Shown here: positions 9,443 through 18,766 of the stretch, in pieces
Layout of the letters: every line of letters begins with the position of its first letter
Numbering within the stretch: the stretch's first letter is position 1
From: Mycobacterium sp. 1554424.7
GTDB lineage: Bacteria; Actinomycetota; Actinomycetes; Mycobacteriales; Mycobacteriaceae
Length of the DNA stretch: 64,000 nucleotides
Assembly: GCF_001665295.1 (NCBI RefSeq)
Contig: NZ_LZSE01000097.1
Coordinates: forward strand, 62,001-126,000
Direction of reading: 5' to 3'
Made by a program: the position numbers and the translations under genes
The notes under the pieces: model-generated
Databases searched by the model: none
What the model was told of the DNA's origin: nothing
What the model saw: only the letters and a program-made list of their open reading frames with translations

Positions 9443-9841
9443 ATGCTAGGCCACCTCGGGATCAATCTGCCGGATCTGCCGGCGGCGAAGCGCTATTACG
9501 ACGCATTGATGCCCCTGGTCGGATTCGAGCGCTTTCTTCATGCCGTTGACCAATTCGCCTACAAGCCCGCCGACAACAAGCCGGGCACGTACGTGTTCTT
9601 CTATCCGTCCACCCAACCGGGGGAGTACTCGGCGGAGCGGACGGGCCTGCAGCACCTGGCGTTCATGGTGCGGCGCCGATCCCTGGTGCATGCCGTGCAC
9701 GACCATGTTCTTCGGGTCGGCGGTACGGTCATCCACCCGCCGCAGCATTTCCCGCAGTACGCCGGCCATTACTACGCCACCTTCTGGTACGACCCGTTCG
9801 GCCTCAGGCTCGAGGCCGTGTGCCACCACGACCGCGATTAA
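9443..9841 (+). CDS. VOC-family (glyoxalase/bleomycin-resistance-like) protein
   Basis: A 132-residue single-domain vicinal-oxygen-chelate protein. It begins MLGHLGINLPDLPAAKRYYDALMPLVGF and has TGLQHLAFMVRRR and YDPFGLRLEAVCHH; His4, the His in LQHLAF and the Glu in RLEAV are the expected metal ligands. The ATG lies 4 bp after the kinase stop, so it is co-transcribed with the kinase. The family includes glyoxalases, ring-cleaving dioxygenases and resistance proteins, so the reaction cannot be assigned. Confidence 0.85.
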   Translation: MLGHLGINLPDLPAAKRYYDALMPLVGFERFLHAVDQFAYKPADNKPGTYVFFYPSTQPGEYSAERTGLQHLAFMVRRRSLVHAVHDHVLRVGGTVIHPPQHFPQYAGHYYATFWYDPFGLRLEAVCHHDRD

Positions 9842-9870
9842 CCGCGGGTCGATATCAGCCGCCTTGACAT

Positions 9871-9889
9871 GTATCAGGTAGCTTGATAC
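9871..9889. promoter_or_regulatory. Palindrome upstream of the deazaflavin-type reductase gene
   Basis: GTATCAGGTAGCTTGATAC is an inverted repeat with 6-bp perfect outer arms. It resembles the tandem boxes at 20482-20517. A TTGACA-like hexamer lies at 9864-9869, so the repeat would cover a promoter for the gene at 9941. Control by the MarR protein of 20015 is a guess from sequence likeness. Confidence 0.5.
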
Positions 9890-9940
9890 TTATGAGATAA
9901 GTGCCGCCACACCTTCGCCAACGAGCGACCGGGGGACAAG

Positions 9941-10387
9941 ATGACTGATTTCCAACCACCAGCCTGGCTCAAGACGATGAACAAGGTGATGATGCAGCTG
10001 CAGAAACTGGGCATCGTCGCCGGGCCGGTACGCGTGCTTACCGTGCCCGGACGCAAATCGGGGCAACCGCGCAGCACGCCCGTGACCCCATTCACACTTC
10101 ATGACGGCCGCTATCTGGTCGGATATTCGCGCGCCGATTGGGTGCTCAACGCGCGTGCCGCCAGTGCCGGGACCATCGCGCGGGGCCGCAAGTCCGAGTG
10201 GGTCGCCTTTGCGGAACTCTCGGCCGAGCAGGCCCGGCCGGTGCTGCGCGCTTTTCCCGACAAGGTGCCGCGTGGCGTCGGCTTCTACAAGCGCTCGGGG
10301 CTGGTGGAGCGAGGAACCGCCGAGGAGTTCGAGGCACTCGCAGGCCGATGCGCGGTGTTCCGGCTCGACGCTGTACCGGCGTCCTGA
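9941..10387 (+). CDS. Deazaflavin (F420)-dependent nitroreductase-family protein (Ddn-like)
   Basis: A 148-residue protein of the split-barrel F420H2-binding family common in mycobacteria. Diagnostic segments are VLTVPGRKSGQPRSTPVTPFTLHDGRYLVGYSRADWVLNARAA, the phosphate/deazaflavin-binding core, and the C-terminal half with VGFYKRSGLVERGT. Relatives reduce nitroimidazoles or quinones with F420H2. It has its own leader with a palindrome just upstream and ends 3 bp from the convergent MMPL gene. Confidence 0.88.
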   Translation: MTDFQPPAWLKTMNKVMMQLQKLGIVAGPVRVLTVPGRKSGQPRSTPVTPFTLHDGRYLVGYSRADWVLNARAASAGTIARGRKSEWVAFAELSAEQARPVLRAFPDKVPRGVGFYKRSGLVERGTAEEFEALAGRCAVFRLDAVPAS

Positions 10388-10390
10388 CGG

Positions 10391-13243
10391 CTAGGCACTT
10401 CCCGTCGAAACCGGTTGACGCTCCGGCGCTTTAACCGCCGCGGCGGCGCGATGCGGGAAGCCGCGCGGCCAGAAGAACCACCTGCCCAGCAGCGCCACGA
10501 TGGACGGCACGACGAGCGCGCGGACGACGAGGGTGTCCATCATCAGCCCGACCGCGATGGTCGTACCGATCTGAGCGATGCTGAGCACGCTGCTGCCCAG
10601 CAACGCAAGCATGGTGAGCCCGAAGACGATGCCCGCGGTGGTGACCACCCCGCCGGTGCCGCCGAACGCGCGGATTATGCCCGTTTTGATCCCCGCGGTC
10701 GCCTCTTGCTTGATCCGCAGCGCCAGGAGCAGGTTGTAGTCCGCGCCGACCGCGATGAGCGCGATGAAGGCAATGGGCGCGACGGCCCAGTGCAGGTCGT
10801 GGTGGAGCAGGCGCTGCCATATCAGCGCGCTGATGCCCAGCGCCGAGGCGTAGGAGGCGACGACGGTGCCGACGACAACCAGCCCCGCCACCGGACTGCG
10901 CAGCATCGCCGTGACGATCGCGAAGATGAGGACCAGCGCCGCACCCACGAGCAACGCGCTGTCGCGGGCTACGAACCGCTGCAGGTCGCCGGTCACGGGA
11001 CCGACACCGGCCAGGTCGACGCCGGTCGGCGTCAGCGTTCCCTCCTTGGTGGCTTCTTTGATCGCGGTGCGCACCTGATCGGCCCGCGCGGCGCCCTCGG
11101 CGCCCCATTCGTGGCCGTCGCCGTAGACCAGCAGGTAGGTGGCGTGGCCGTCGGCGGAAGTCAGTTGGTGCAGCACGTCGACGTATCGCGGGTCGGCGAG
11201 CGCTCGCTGCGGCAGGTAGAACCCGCCCGCGTCGCTGCCCTGAAACTGCGTGGCGATCTCGCTCAGGTAATCGGTCAACTGATGCAGCTGCGGGCCGATC
11301 GTCCCGCTCAGGCCCGACAACTCGCGCGTGGCCGAACGGGCCTGTCCCAGGGCGTCTTTCATCAACGCCACGCTTTGCGGCAGGCTCGCCATGGCCTGGG
11401 CGGCGGCGGTGGACCCGCTTGTCAACTTCGTAGCGCCGTCACCCAGCCGCGACGAAGTCTGCACGAGACTGTCCACGGGCTGGATCACGCGGTCCACCGT
11501 CGAGCAGACCGGGTTGGCGTCGCAGCCCGGCGTCCGCGCGACGAAATCCCGCAGTGGGTCAAGATAGCCCGACACCGTGGTGACGGTGCGTTGCACCCCG
11601 TCCATGCCGCTGCGCATGTCGTCGGCGGCCGCGGACATGTTGGCCAACCCCGAACTGCCGCCGCGCAATCCGCCGCCGAGCGCGTCCACCGCGGTTTGCG
11701 CCTGCGCGAGGGCGTTGTCGAGTTCGGAGACCCGGGCCAGCCGCTGGGTCAGCGAGTCGATCGTGTCGCCGAGTTGGCGGCCGAGCACGCCGGCCTGATA
11801 GGTCAGCGTCGCCTGGTCTGGGACTTTGCCGTCGGGGCGGCTCGCGGACTGCACCGTGCGCACGCCCGGTATCGACATGATCTGGCGCGTGATCCGCTCG
11901 ACGGCGATCAGCCCCGCCGGGTTGCGCAGGTCGTGGTCGGTCTGGATGGTGACGACGTCGGACAACAGCGAGTTGGACGCGAAGTGCCGGTCGCTGGCCA
12001 CGTAGCCGCGACTGGATTCGGCGGCCGACGGCGTGGCGGCGGGCTCGTTCCACCCGACCCGCATGCCTACCAGGGGCAGCGCCGCCAGCAGGATCATCCC
12101 GCCCGCGGTGATGAGGATCGGCCCGGGCCAGCGGGCCACCGCGGCCCCGACGCGCCGCCACCGCGGCGCCGTCCTCGACGGCCGGGGCTCCAGGAGGCCA
12201 CGGCGCAGCGCCAAGTTCATCAGCGCCGGTGTCAGGGTCAACGCGGCCGCCATCGTCACCAGAATCCCGATGGCGCAAGGTATCCCGGCGCTGCGGAACA
12301 TCCCCACGTTGGCGAAGCCCAGGCATGCCAGCGCCACCGACACCGTCAGCGCCGATCCGACCACGACCGGCGCGACAGTGCGATAGGCCTCGGCCAGCGC
12401 CTGGTCCGGGGCGCCGCCGCGCCGCCGGCCCTCGTGGTAGCGGCCGATCAGGAAGATCCCGTAGTCGGTGCCCGCTCCCAGCGTCATCGCCGCCATGAGT
12501 GCCACCGAGAATAGCGACACCTCAACCACATTCGCTTGGCCAAGCGCTGCGGCGACGGAACGACTCACGGCCAGGGCGATGCCGACCGACGTCAGGGGGA
12601 TCGCCGCCGCGATCGGCGATCGGTAGACCAGCAGGAGCAACAGCAGGATGAGACCGACGGTGGCGGCGGTGATCGTGAGCATTTGCCGATCGATCGCGGC
12701 GAACTCATCAACGATGGTGGCGCCCGGGCCGGTGACGAGGACGCGTAGACCCGGGGGCGGTGACAGTCTGGCCACGGTGCCGCGCACGGAATTCACCGAA
12801 TCGCGGGCCTGGGAGGTTCCGAGCATGCCGGCGAGCCGCACCATCACGTTGACGGCGCGCCCGTCGGAACTCTGGGCACCGGCGGCCGTGGCGGGTTGGG
12901 ACCACAGGTCGGTCAGCGCGTTCACGTGGCGCCCATCGGAGCGCAGCGAAGCCGTCAGCGCGTCGTAGAACTGGCGGTCGCGCGGCGTGAGCCGCTGATC
13001 GCGTTCCAGCACGACGTAAACGAAGTTGTTGGTGGGCTTTTGGCCGAACAGCTGGGCGGCGCGGGAGGCGGCGATCGAGCTCGGCGCGTCGGCGGGCATG
13101 AAGGTGCGGGAGTGGGTGTCCACGATCCGCTCCAGTTGCGGCACGGCCAGATTGGCGGCGGCCGCCGCCAGGACCCACAGGCCGACGATCGGAATCGCGT
13201 ATCGGGCAATCAGGCGGGAGAGTTTTTCGGCCCCGTCAGGCAA
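10391..13243 (-). CDS. MMPL/RND-family transporter
   Basis: An inner-membrane exporter of about 950 residues with the double MMPL architecture: TM1, a large periplasmic domain, a bundle of five helices, then the same again. The proton-relay Asp-Tyr pairs seen in MmpL3-type proteins are present in both halves: GAGTDYGIFLIGRYHEGRRRG and VGADYNLLLALRIKQEA. The second periplasmic loop (around 500-700) is long and helical with an Ala/Ser-rich stretch. The frame extends to 13318, but the homologous start is near LPDGAEKLSRLIARYAIP; TTG 13243, overlapping the stop of the preceding gene, is the most likely initiator. The substrate, probably a lipid or drug, is not readable. Confidence 0.9.
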   Translation of the reverse strand: MPDGAEKLSRLIARYAIPIVGLWVLAAAAANLAVPQLERIVDTHSRTFMPADAPSSIAASRAAQLFGQKPTNNFVYVVLERDQRLTPRDRQFYDALTASLRSDGRHVNALTDLWSQPATAAGAQSSDGRAVNVMVRLAGMLGTSQARDSVNSVRGTVARLSPPPGLRVLVTGPGATIVDEFAAIDRQMLTITAATVGLILLLLLLVYRSPIAAAIPLTSVGIALAVSRSVAAALGQANVVEVSLFSVALMAAMTLGAGTDYGIFLIGRYHEGRRRGGAPDQALAEAYRTVAPVVVGSALTVSVALACLGFANVGMFRSAGIPCAIGILVTMAAALTLTPALMNLALRRGLLEPRPSRTAPRWRRVGAAVARWPGPILITAGGMILLAALPLVGMRVGWNEPAATPSAAESSRGYVASDRHFASNSLLSDVVTIQTDHDLRNPAGLIAVERITRQIMSIPGVRTVQSASRPDGKVPDQATLTYQAGVLGRQLGDTIDSLTQRLARVSELDNALAQAQTAVDALGGGLRGGSSGLANMSAAADDMRSGMDGVQRTVTTVSGYLDPLRDFVARTPGCDANPVCSTVDRVIQPVDSLVQTSSRLGDGATKLTSGSTAAAQAMASLPQSVALMKDALGQARSATRELSGLSGTIGPQLHQLTDYLSEIATQFQGSDAGGFYLPQRALADPRYVDVLHQLTSADGHATYLLVYGDGHEWGAEGAARADQVRTAIKEATKEGTLTPTGVDLAGVGPVTGDLQRFVARDSALLVGAALVLIFAIVTAMLRSPVAGLVVVGTVVASYASALGISALIWQRLLHHDLHWAVAPIAFIALIAVGADYNLLLALRIKQEATAGIKTGIIRAFGGTGGVVTTAGIVFGLTMLALLGSSVLSIAQIGTTIAVGLMMDTLVVRALVVPSIVALLGRWFFWPRGFPHRAAAAVKAPERQPVSTGSA

Positions 13244-13613
13244 CGGTCTGCCGATCGCTCGGTCCTCCCAACAAGGCCAGGGCCCGCCGCTCGTCACGAG
13301 GCAGTGAGCGCACCCCAAGCGACCGTCGGGCCGCGATCTTCAACAGCGCTTGCAGCCCGGGCTCCGCCGCCGCGAGCTCGGCCCGCGCCTGCTCGGCCGG
13401 AACGTCGTCGTAGGCGGCCTGATCCAGTTTGGCGACGAGCGTCGTCATCCAGCGGTGGCGCAGCGAGAGCAGCAGCCCTTCGCTGTCCCCGAACAGCCGG
13501 GGCACCTCGGATGATCCCTCGGCGAGCGCCAGCGCCCCTTCGGGATCGGTCTCGGCGGCTCTGATCACTTCGGCCATGAATGCCATGCGGTCGTGCAGCA
13601 GTGTCCACGTCAT
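13236..13613 (-). CDS. Conserved-looking hypothetical protein upstream of MMPL
   Basis: A 125-residue soluble protein, predominantly helical, starting MTWTLLHDRMAFMAEVIRAAETDPEGALALAEGSSEVPRLFGDSEGLLLSLRHRW. No enzymatic motif is visible and I do not recognise a named family. Its last codons overlap the start of the MMPL gene by 8 bp, so the two are translationally coupled and it probably works with, or regulates, the transporter. Codon use matches its neighbours. Confidence 0.75.
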   Translation of the reverse strand: MTWTLLHDRMAFMAEVIRAAETDPEGALALAEGSSEVPRLFGDSEGLLLSLRHRWMTTLVAKLDQAAYDDVPAEQARAELAAAEPGLQALLKIAARRSLGVRSLPRDERRALALLGGPSDRQTVA

Positions 13614-13746
13614 GAGTCGACGCTAGAAGCGCGGACCCCCGCCGCGCGTCGTGCCGGGGTTCAGTATTCGACTCCTACCGCGGGTGGAGACACGTGCCGA
13701 CCACGGCATGATGTGACGCGGAGCCGAGCTCTTCTAGGATTGGACG

Positions 13747-14964
13747 ATGTTGCGTTCCGCGGTGAATTACCTGCGGGAACAGCTTCGTCGACGCAGCGAG
13801 CTGATCCCCGTCGGTATCACCTGGACGTCGTTTATCGCCGTCGACGCCACCGAGGTGGGCGCCTGGGTGATCGCGATCCTGCAGCGCCCCACCGCCGGCC
13901 TGCCCGTGGTGCTGGCCGCGCTGGCGGTGTCGGTCTCACCGACGCTGCTGTTCCTTTTCTTCAACTTGAAGCTCAGCTCGGTGCTGATGTGGGCAACCTG
14001 GTCGACGGCCACGGCCATCCTGCTGTTCGCGACACCGACACCCGTGCACGCCGATTTCGCCCCGGCGCTGTTGGTACTCATGGTCTTATCCGTCGCGACC
14101 CTGAGCTCCATCGCGGGCGGCCTGCTGGCCGCCGCGTCGGCGGCCGCGATGCTGCTCGCCGCGCCGGCGCTGCACCGCCTGGACGCGGTGGCGTTGTACC
14201 TGGGTTTCGTCGGCGCGGGTTGGCTGCTCGGCTACATCATGCGCAGCCAACGGCTGCTGCTGGCCGAGCAGATCGAGGCGCAGAAGATGTTGGCCGAGCA
14301 TGCCGCTGCCGACGAGCGACGGCGCATCGCCCGCGAGGTGCACGACGTCATCGCCCACTCGCTGAGCATCACCTTGCTGCATCTCACGGGAGCACGCCGG
14401 GTGTTGCAGCAGGATCGTGACGTCGACGAAGCGATCGAAGCGCTCGAGCAGGCCGAGCGGCTGGGGCGGCAGGCGATGGCCGACATCCGCCGGACCGTCG
14501 GGCTGCTGGACAATTCCCCCCGAAAAAGCGGGCCGCTGGCGCCAGAGCCCGGCATTGGCGACATCGGGGCGCTGGTGCATGATTTCGAGCGGGCCGGCCT
14601 GGACGTCACGATGAGCATCGACGGGGCGACCCACCGCGTTTCGGCCGCGGTGGGTCTCGCGCTCTACCGCATCACGCAGGAGTCCCTGGCCAACATCGCG
14701 AAACACGCGCCCGACTCGAAATCTACTGTTGCCCTAAGCATTTCGACCCAGTCGGCGCGGCTGGAGGTCAACAATCGGCTGCCGGTGGCCGTCGCCGCGG
14801 CCCAATCATCCGAGGGGCGCGGCGTGCGCGGCATGCGCCAGCGCGTCGAGCTGCTCGGCGGGGTGATGGACGTGGGTCCGACCCCTGACGGGTGGTCGGT
14901 GCGCGCCGAGGTACCCCTCGACGAGGGGGACGCCGGCTGGCGCGCGCCGTGGTGCAAGCTGTGA
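13747..14964 (+). CDS. NarL-type sensor histidine kinase (HisKA_3)
   Basis: A 405-residue kinase with about five or six N-terminal transmembrane helices (30-165) and no sizable external domain, so it probably senses within the membrane. The dimerisation/phospho-acceptor helix reads DERRRIAREVHDVIAHSLSITLLHL with His199; the ATPase domain has LYRITQESLANIAKHAP and EGRGVRGMRQRVELLGG (G boxes). The stop overlaps the GTG of the response regulator, making a clear two-component pair. It lies divergent from the MMPL unit 133 bp away, so envelope stress or export control is possible but inferred. Confidence 0.92.
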   Translation: MLRSAVNYLREQLRRRSELIPVGITWTSFIAVDATEVGAWVIAILQRPTAGLPVVLAALAVSVSPTLLFLFFNLKLSSVLMWATWSTATAILLFATPTPVHADFAPALLVLMVLSVATLSSIAGGLLAAASAAAMLLAAPALHRLDAVALYLGFVGAGWLLGYIMRSQRLLLAEQIEAQKMLAEHAAADERRRIAREVHDVIAHSLSITLLHLTGARRVLQQDRDVDEAIEALEQAERLGRQAMADIRRTVGLLDNSPRKSGPLAPEPGIGDIGALVHDFERAGLDVTMSIDGATHRVSAAVGLALYRITQESLANIAKHAPDSKSTVALSISTQSARLEVNNRLPVAVAAAQSSEGRGVRGMRQRVELLGGVMDVGPTPDGWSVRAEVPLDEGDAGWRAPWCKL

Positions 14965-15632
14965 TCCCTGAAATCGCCGCGCCCGAGGTCAGCGTGCTCC
15001 TGGTCGACGACCAGGACCTGGTGCGGTCCGGTTTGCGCCGGATCCTGCGCCGCAAGGACGGTTTCAATGTCGTCGCCGAATGCGCCGACGGGGACGAGGT
15101 GCCCGCGGCGGTGGCCCAGCACCGGCCCGACGTCGTCGTGATGGACCTGCGGATGCGGCGAGTCGACGGCATCGAGGCGACACGACGCCTCTCCGGGGGT
15201 CCGCCCGTGCTCGCATTGACCACCTTCAACGAGGACGAGCTGCTGTCCGGGGCTCTGCGCGCCGGCGCGGCCGGATTCGTGCTCAAGGACTCCTCTGCCG
15301 AGGAATTGATTCGCGCGGTGCGGGCGGTCGCGAGGGGAGACAGCTACCTGGATCCCGCGGTCACCTCACGCGTGCTCACCACCTACCGCAGGGTCGCCGA
15401 CGGCCCCCTTGAGAAACATGGCAACGAGGTCGCCCAGCTGACCACCCGCGAGCTCGACGTGCTGACGCAGATCGGAAAAGGCCTGTCCAACAGCGAAATT
15501 GCGGAAGAGTTGTGCATTTCGGGGGTCACGGTCAAGAGCCACATCGGCCGGATCTTCACGAAGCTCGGCCTGCGGGACCGCGCCGCCGCGATCGTCTACG
15601 CCTACGACAACGGCATCGTCGCCCCGCGCTGA
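14961..15632 (+). CDS. LuxR/NarL-family response regulator
   Basis: A 223-residue DNA-binding response regulator. The receiver domain has the acidic pair in SVLLVDDQDL, phospho-acceptor Asp62 in VVVMDLRMRRVDG, and the conserved Lys in GFVLKDSS. The C-terminal LuxR helix-turn-helix is LTTRELDVLTQIGKGLSNSEIAEELCISGVTVKSHIGRIFTKL. GTG 14961 overlaps the kinase TGA by 3 bp and gives a normal family N-terminus. It is the cognate partner of the kinase just upstream. It ends 3 bp before the convergent aldehyde dehydrogenase. Confidence 0.93.
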   Translation: MIPEIAAPEVSVLLVDDQDLVRSGLRRILRRKDGFNVVAECADGDEVPAAVAQHRPDVVVMDLRMRRVDGIEATRRLSGGPPVLALTTFNEDELLSGALRAGAAGFVLKDSSAEELIRAVRAVARGDSYLDPAVTSRVLTTYRRVADGPLEKHGNEVAQLTTRELDVLTQIGKGLSNSEIAEELCISGVTVKSHIGRIFTKLGLRDRAAAIVYAYDNGIVAPR

Positions 15633-15635
15633 AGG

Positions 15636-17087
15636 CTAGGATGCCGCCGCTGTGGAGATCGACTTGGCGACCGTGTAACCCTCGATTCCCTCGGCGCCGA
15701 GTTCGCGCCCGTACCCGCTGGCCTTGACCCCGCCGAACGGCGCGAACGGGTCCATGGTGTAGCCCTGGTTGACGCCGAACGTTCCGGTACGCACCCGGCC
15801 GGCGATGCCCAATCCGCGGTCGGGGTCGGCCGTGAAAACCGAGCCGGCCAGGCCGTAATCGGAATCGTTGGCGATCGCGATGGCCTCCTCTTCGGTGCGG
15901 TATGCGATGGTGGTCAGCACCGGGCCAAAGATCTCCTCGCGGGCAATACGCATGGAGTTGTCGGCGTCGGCAAAGAGCGTCGGCTTTACGTACCAACCGC
16001 GTTCGACGCCGTCCGGCAGGTCGGTGCCACCGATGACGAGGCGGGCGCCCTCCCGCTGGCCCCCGGCGATGTAGTTGCGGACACGCTCCTGTTGGCGCTG
16101 TGCGACCAGCGGGCCGAGCTGCGTCTCGGGGTCGGCCGGGTCGCCGATGCGCAGCGACGACATCTCGGTCGACAGTGCATCGACGAACTCGTCGTTGCGG
16201 TTGGCGGGCAACAGGATCCGGGTCAGCGCATTGCAGATCTGGCCGCAATTGGACAGGCTGGCCGAACGGATCGCCGTCGCGACGCTGGCCGGATCGGCGT
16301 CGTCGAGCACGATCGCCGCGGATTTGCCGCCGAGTTCCAGGCTGACCCGCTTGAGACCCGGCGCGCAGGCCGCCGCGACCGCCTTGCCGGCCGCGGTTGA
16401 ACCGGTGAACGACACCTTGTCCACCCCGGGGTGGCCGATCAGTTGCTCGCCAACGTTCGCACCGCCGGGCAGCACGCTCACCACACCCGGCGGTAGGCCG
16501 GTCTCGTCGAGCATCGTCGCGAGCAAGAGCGCGTCGAGCGGCGATTCCGGCGCCGGCTTGACGACCACGCAGCACCCGGCCAGCAGCGCCGGGATCAGCT
16601 TGGTGACGATGAGGAACTGGGGCATGTTCCACGGCACGATCGCCGCCACCACCCCTACTGGTTCGCGCCGGATATCGATGTCCGAACCGTAGAAGCCGGA
16701 CCGCGTCTCCCGCCAACGAAAGTTGTCGGCCAGGTCGCAGAACGCCGTCATCATCATCGACGGCAGCCCGACCTGCGCGCGCTGAGCAAAGGTGGTGGGC
16801 GCGCCGATCTCGGCGGTGAGCAGTTCGGCCATTCGGGACCGTTGCGCCCCGTAGAGTTTCGCGAGCCGGCGCACGGTCTCGATGCGATCGGCGGGATCCA
16901 GTCGCGGCCACGGCCCTTCGTCGAACGCCTTCCGCGCGCTCGTCACGGCGGCGTCCACATCGGCGGGCCCGGCCGCCGCCACCACGGCGATTGGGGATTC
17001 GCTGTGCGGGGAGATCACCTCGATGGTGTCTGTCGTGCTGGGTGCGGACCACGTCCCGCCGACGAACAAGGTTTCGTGTCGCTGCAC
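15636..17087 (-). CDS. NAD(P)-dependent aldehyde dehydrogenase
   Basis: A 483-residue ALDH-superfamily enzyme. Visible motifs: VAAIVPWNMPQFL, VKPAPESPLDALLLA, the coenzyme loop VSFTGSTAAGKAVAA, catalytic Glu in VSLELGGKSA, catalytic Cys in SNCGQICNALTRI, and EEIFGPVLTTIAYRTEEEA. It converts an aldehyde to the acid; the substrate is unknown. It is transcribed divergently from the first Rieske oxygenase 81 bp away, with a MarR-like box between them, which suggests it belongs to the same pathway. A similar enzyme lies at 60572. Confidence 0.92.
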   Translation of the reverse strand: MQRHETLFVGGTWSAPSTTDTIEVISPHSESPIAVVAAAGPADVDAAVTSARKAFDEGPWPRLDPADRIETVRRLAKLYGAQRSRMAELLTAEIGAPTTFAQRAQVGLPSMMMTAFCDLADNFRWRETRSGFYGSDIDIRREPVGVVAAIVPWNMPQFLIVTKLIPALLAGCCVVVKPAPESPLDALLLATMLDETGLPPGVVSVLPGGANVGEQLIGHPGVDKVSFTGSTAAGKAVAAACAPGLKRVSLELGGKSAAIVLDDADPASVATAIRSASLSNCGQICNALTRILLPANRNDEFVDALSTEMSSLRIGDPADPETQLGPLVAQRQQERVRNYIAGGQREGARLVIGGTDLPDGVERGWYVKPTLFADADNSMRIAREEIFGPVLTTIAYRTEEEAIAIANDSDYGLAGSVFTADPDRGLGIAGRVRTGTFGVNQGYTMDPFAPFGGVKASGYGRELGAEGIEGYTVAKSISTAAAS

Positions 17088-17121
17088 TGCAGTTCCTCCT
17101 CAAGCGTCCGCGCGCTGGCAA

Positions 17122-17137
17122 TATCAACTACTTGCGA
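17122..17137. promoter_or_regulatory. MarR-type half-conserved operator between ALDH and Rieske genes
   Basis: TATCAACTACTTGCGA matches the perfect palindrome at 20482-20497 at 13 of 16 positions. It lies in the 81-bp divergent gap, 31 bp before the Rieske ATG and 34 bp before the ALDH start, so a bound repressor could control both. Confidence 0.5.
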
Positions 17138-17168
17138 TTGTGATGTAGAGCATATACGGTCGGCAGAC

Positions 17169-18434
17169 ATGGCCCGCTTCCCCAAGCCGCCCGAAGGCAG
17201 CTGGACACAGCATTATCCCGAGTTGGGCACCGCTCCGGTGTCCTATCACGACTCCATCAGCCCGGCGATCTACGAACTCGAGCGCGCGGCGATCTTCAAA
17301 CGTGCGTGGCTGAATGTTGGCCGGGTGGAAAGCCTTCCGCGAAAGGGAAGCTACTTCACCAAGGAGCTCAAGGTCGCCAACACGTCGATCATTGTGGTCC
17401 GCAACGCCCAGGGCGACGTCAAGGCGTTTCACAACATCTGCCGGCATCGGGGCAACAAGCTGGTGTGGAATGACATGCCGCTCGAGGAGACCAGCGGTGT
17501 GTGCCGGCAGTTCACCTGCAAGTACCACGCCTGGCGCTACGACCTGGACGGCAAGCTCACCCACGTGCAGCAGGAGAGCGAATTCTTCGATCTCGACAAG
17601 GATCGGTACGGGCTGGTGCCGGTGCACTGCGACGTATGGGAAGGGTTCATCTTCGTCAACTTCGCAGCCGAACCCCAGCAATCATTGCGGGACTTCCTCG
17701 GGCCGATGATCACCGACCTCGAGGGGTACCCCTTCGGACGGCTCACCTCGCGGTGGTCCTATCGGTCGGAGGTGAACGCGAACTGGAAGCTCTACATGGA
17801 CGCGTTCCAGGAGTTCTACCACGCACCGGTGCTGCACGCGAACCAGTCACCGACCAAGTACTCGAAGGCCGCAGCCGAAGCGGGCTTCGAGGCGCCGCAC
17901 TACCGCATCGACGGCCCGCATCGCCTCGTCAGCACGTCCGGGGTAAGGGCCTGGGAGATGGACCCCGACATGCGCAAGCCCATCGAGGACATCTGTCAGA
18001 GCGGGCTGTTCGGGCCTTGGGAGAAGCCCGATCTCGGTGAGATGCCCACCGGCCTCAACCCGGCCAAGTGCGACCCATGGGGGCTGGACTCGTTCCAGCT
18101 GTTCCCCAACTTCGTCATCTTGTTCTGGGGCCAGGGCTGGTACCTGACCTACCACTACTGGCCGACGTCCTATAACACCCACGTGTTCGAGGGAACGCTG
18201 TATTTCCCCGCGCCCCGAACACCGCGCGAACGGGTTGCCCAGGAATTAGCCGCCGCGACATTCAAGGAATACGGGCTGCAGGACGCGAACACGCTGGAAG
18301 CCACCCAGACCATGATCGAGACGGGCGTCGTGCGTGAATTCCTGCTCAACGACCAGGAGATACTGCTGCGCCACCTACACCATGAGGCCGCCGCGTGGAT
18401 CGCCGAGTACCAGAACAGCACCGTCGGGGTGTAA
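17169..18434 (+). CDS. Rieske [2Fe-2S] ring-hydroxylating oxygenase, copy 1
   Basis: A 421-residue oxygenase alpha subunit. The Rieske cluster ligands are Cys91/His93 in CRHRGNKL and Cys117/His120 in FTCKYHAW. The mononuclear iron site is in NWKLYMDAFQEFYHAPVLH, with bridging Asp211 and ligands His218 and His223. ATG 17169 is preferred over upstream in-frame sites because it matches the start of the paralogue at 21658 (MxRxPKPxEGSW). No classical beta subunit (NTF2-like, about 170 aa) follows; instead a 109-residue companion starts 2 bp later. Electrons could come from the ferredoxin at 20529. Substrate unknown. Confidence 0.93.
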   Translation: MARFPKPPEGSWTQHYPELGTAPVSYHDSISPAIYELERAAIFKRAWLNVGRVESLPRKGSYFTKELKVANTSIIVVRNAQGDVKAFHNICRHRGNKLVWNDMPLEETSGVCRQFTCKYHAWRYDLDGKLTHVQQESEFFDLDKDRYGLVPVHCDVWEGFIFVNFAAEPQQSLRDFLGPMITDLEGYPFGRLTSRWSYRSEVNANWKLYMDAFQEFYHAPVLHANQSPTKYSKAAAEAGFEAPHYRIDGPHRLVSTSGVRAWEMDPDMRKPIEDICQSGLFGPWEKPDLGEMPTGLNPAKCDPWGLDSFQLFPNFVILFWGQGWYLTYHYWPTSYNTHVFEGTLYFPAPRTPRERVAQELAAATFKEYGLQDANTLEATQTMIETGVVREFLLNDQEILLRHLHHEAAAWIAEYQNSTVGV

Positions 18435-18436
18435 CC

Positions 18437-18766
18437 GTGACCGCAAAGCTGCCAACCGAATTCGCCGACTTAGAACCGTTCTCTGCCTGGTGCCTCGACA
18501 GCGAACCGCAGCGCTATCAGAAGAGGCTGAACAGCTCCATGCCCGAGATGCAGGCCTTCTATGACGCCATCACGCCGCGGGCCGAAGAGGCCATCGCCTA
18601 CTGCGACAAGTTCCCGCTCGACGACCTTCCCGACGACGTCACCAACCTGATGTACTTGCTGTACTCGATGATCACGGTGTCGTTCCCGGTGGAGTGCTGG
18701 AAACAGCCGCGGGTGCCCGACTCGGGTGCCTCCAGCCTGGACTGCGTCTCCGAACCGGCGCCGTGA
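18437..18766 (+). CDS. Small Rieske-associated helical protein, copy 1
   Basis: A 109-residue protein starting at GTG 18437, 2 bp after the oxygenase. The core reads LNSSMPEMQAFYDAI, EEAIAYCDKFPLDDLP and TNLMYLLYSMI, mainly helical and partly hydrophobic. It is a clear paralogue of the protein at 22923, which follows the second Rieske oxygenase in the same way. I recognise no named family. Conserved pairing suggests a small subunit or assembly/stability factor of the oxygenase. Its stop overlaps the GTG of the following amidohydrolase. Confidence 0.85.
   Translation: MTAKLPTEFADLEPFSAWCLDSEPQRYQKRLNSSMPEMQAFYDAITPRAEEAIAYCDKFPLDDLPDDVTNLMYLLYSMITVSFPVECWKQPRVPDSGASSLDCVSEPAP

Noticed and set aside
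10415-12514. Long open frame on the plus strand antisense to the MMPL gene
   Set aside because: Rich in Arg, Gly, His and Gln repeats with no family likeness; it arises from the GC-rich third codon positions of the MMPL gene, which has clear transmembrane and proton-relay motifs.
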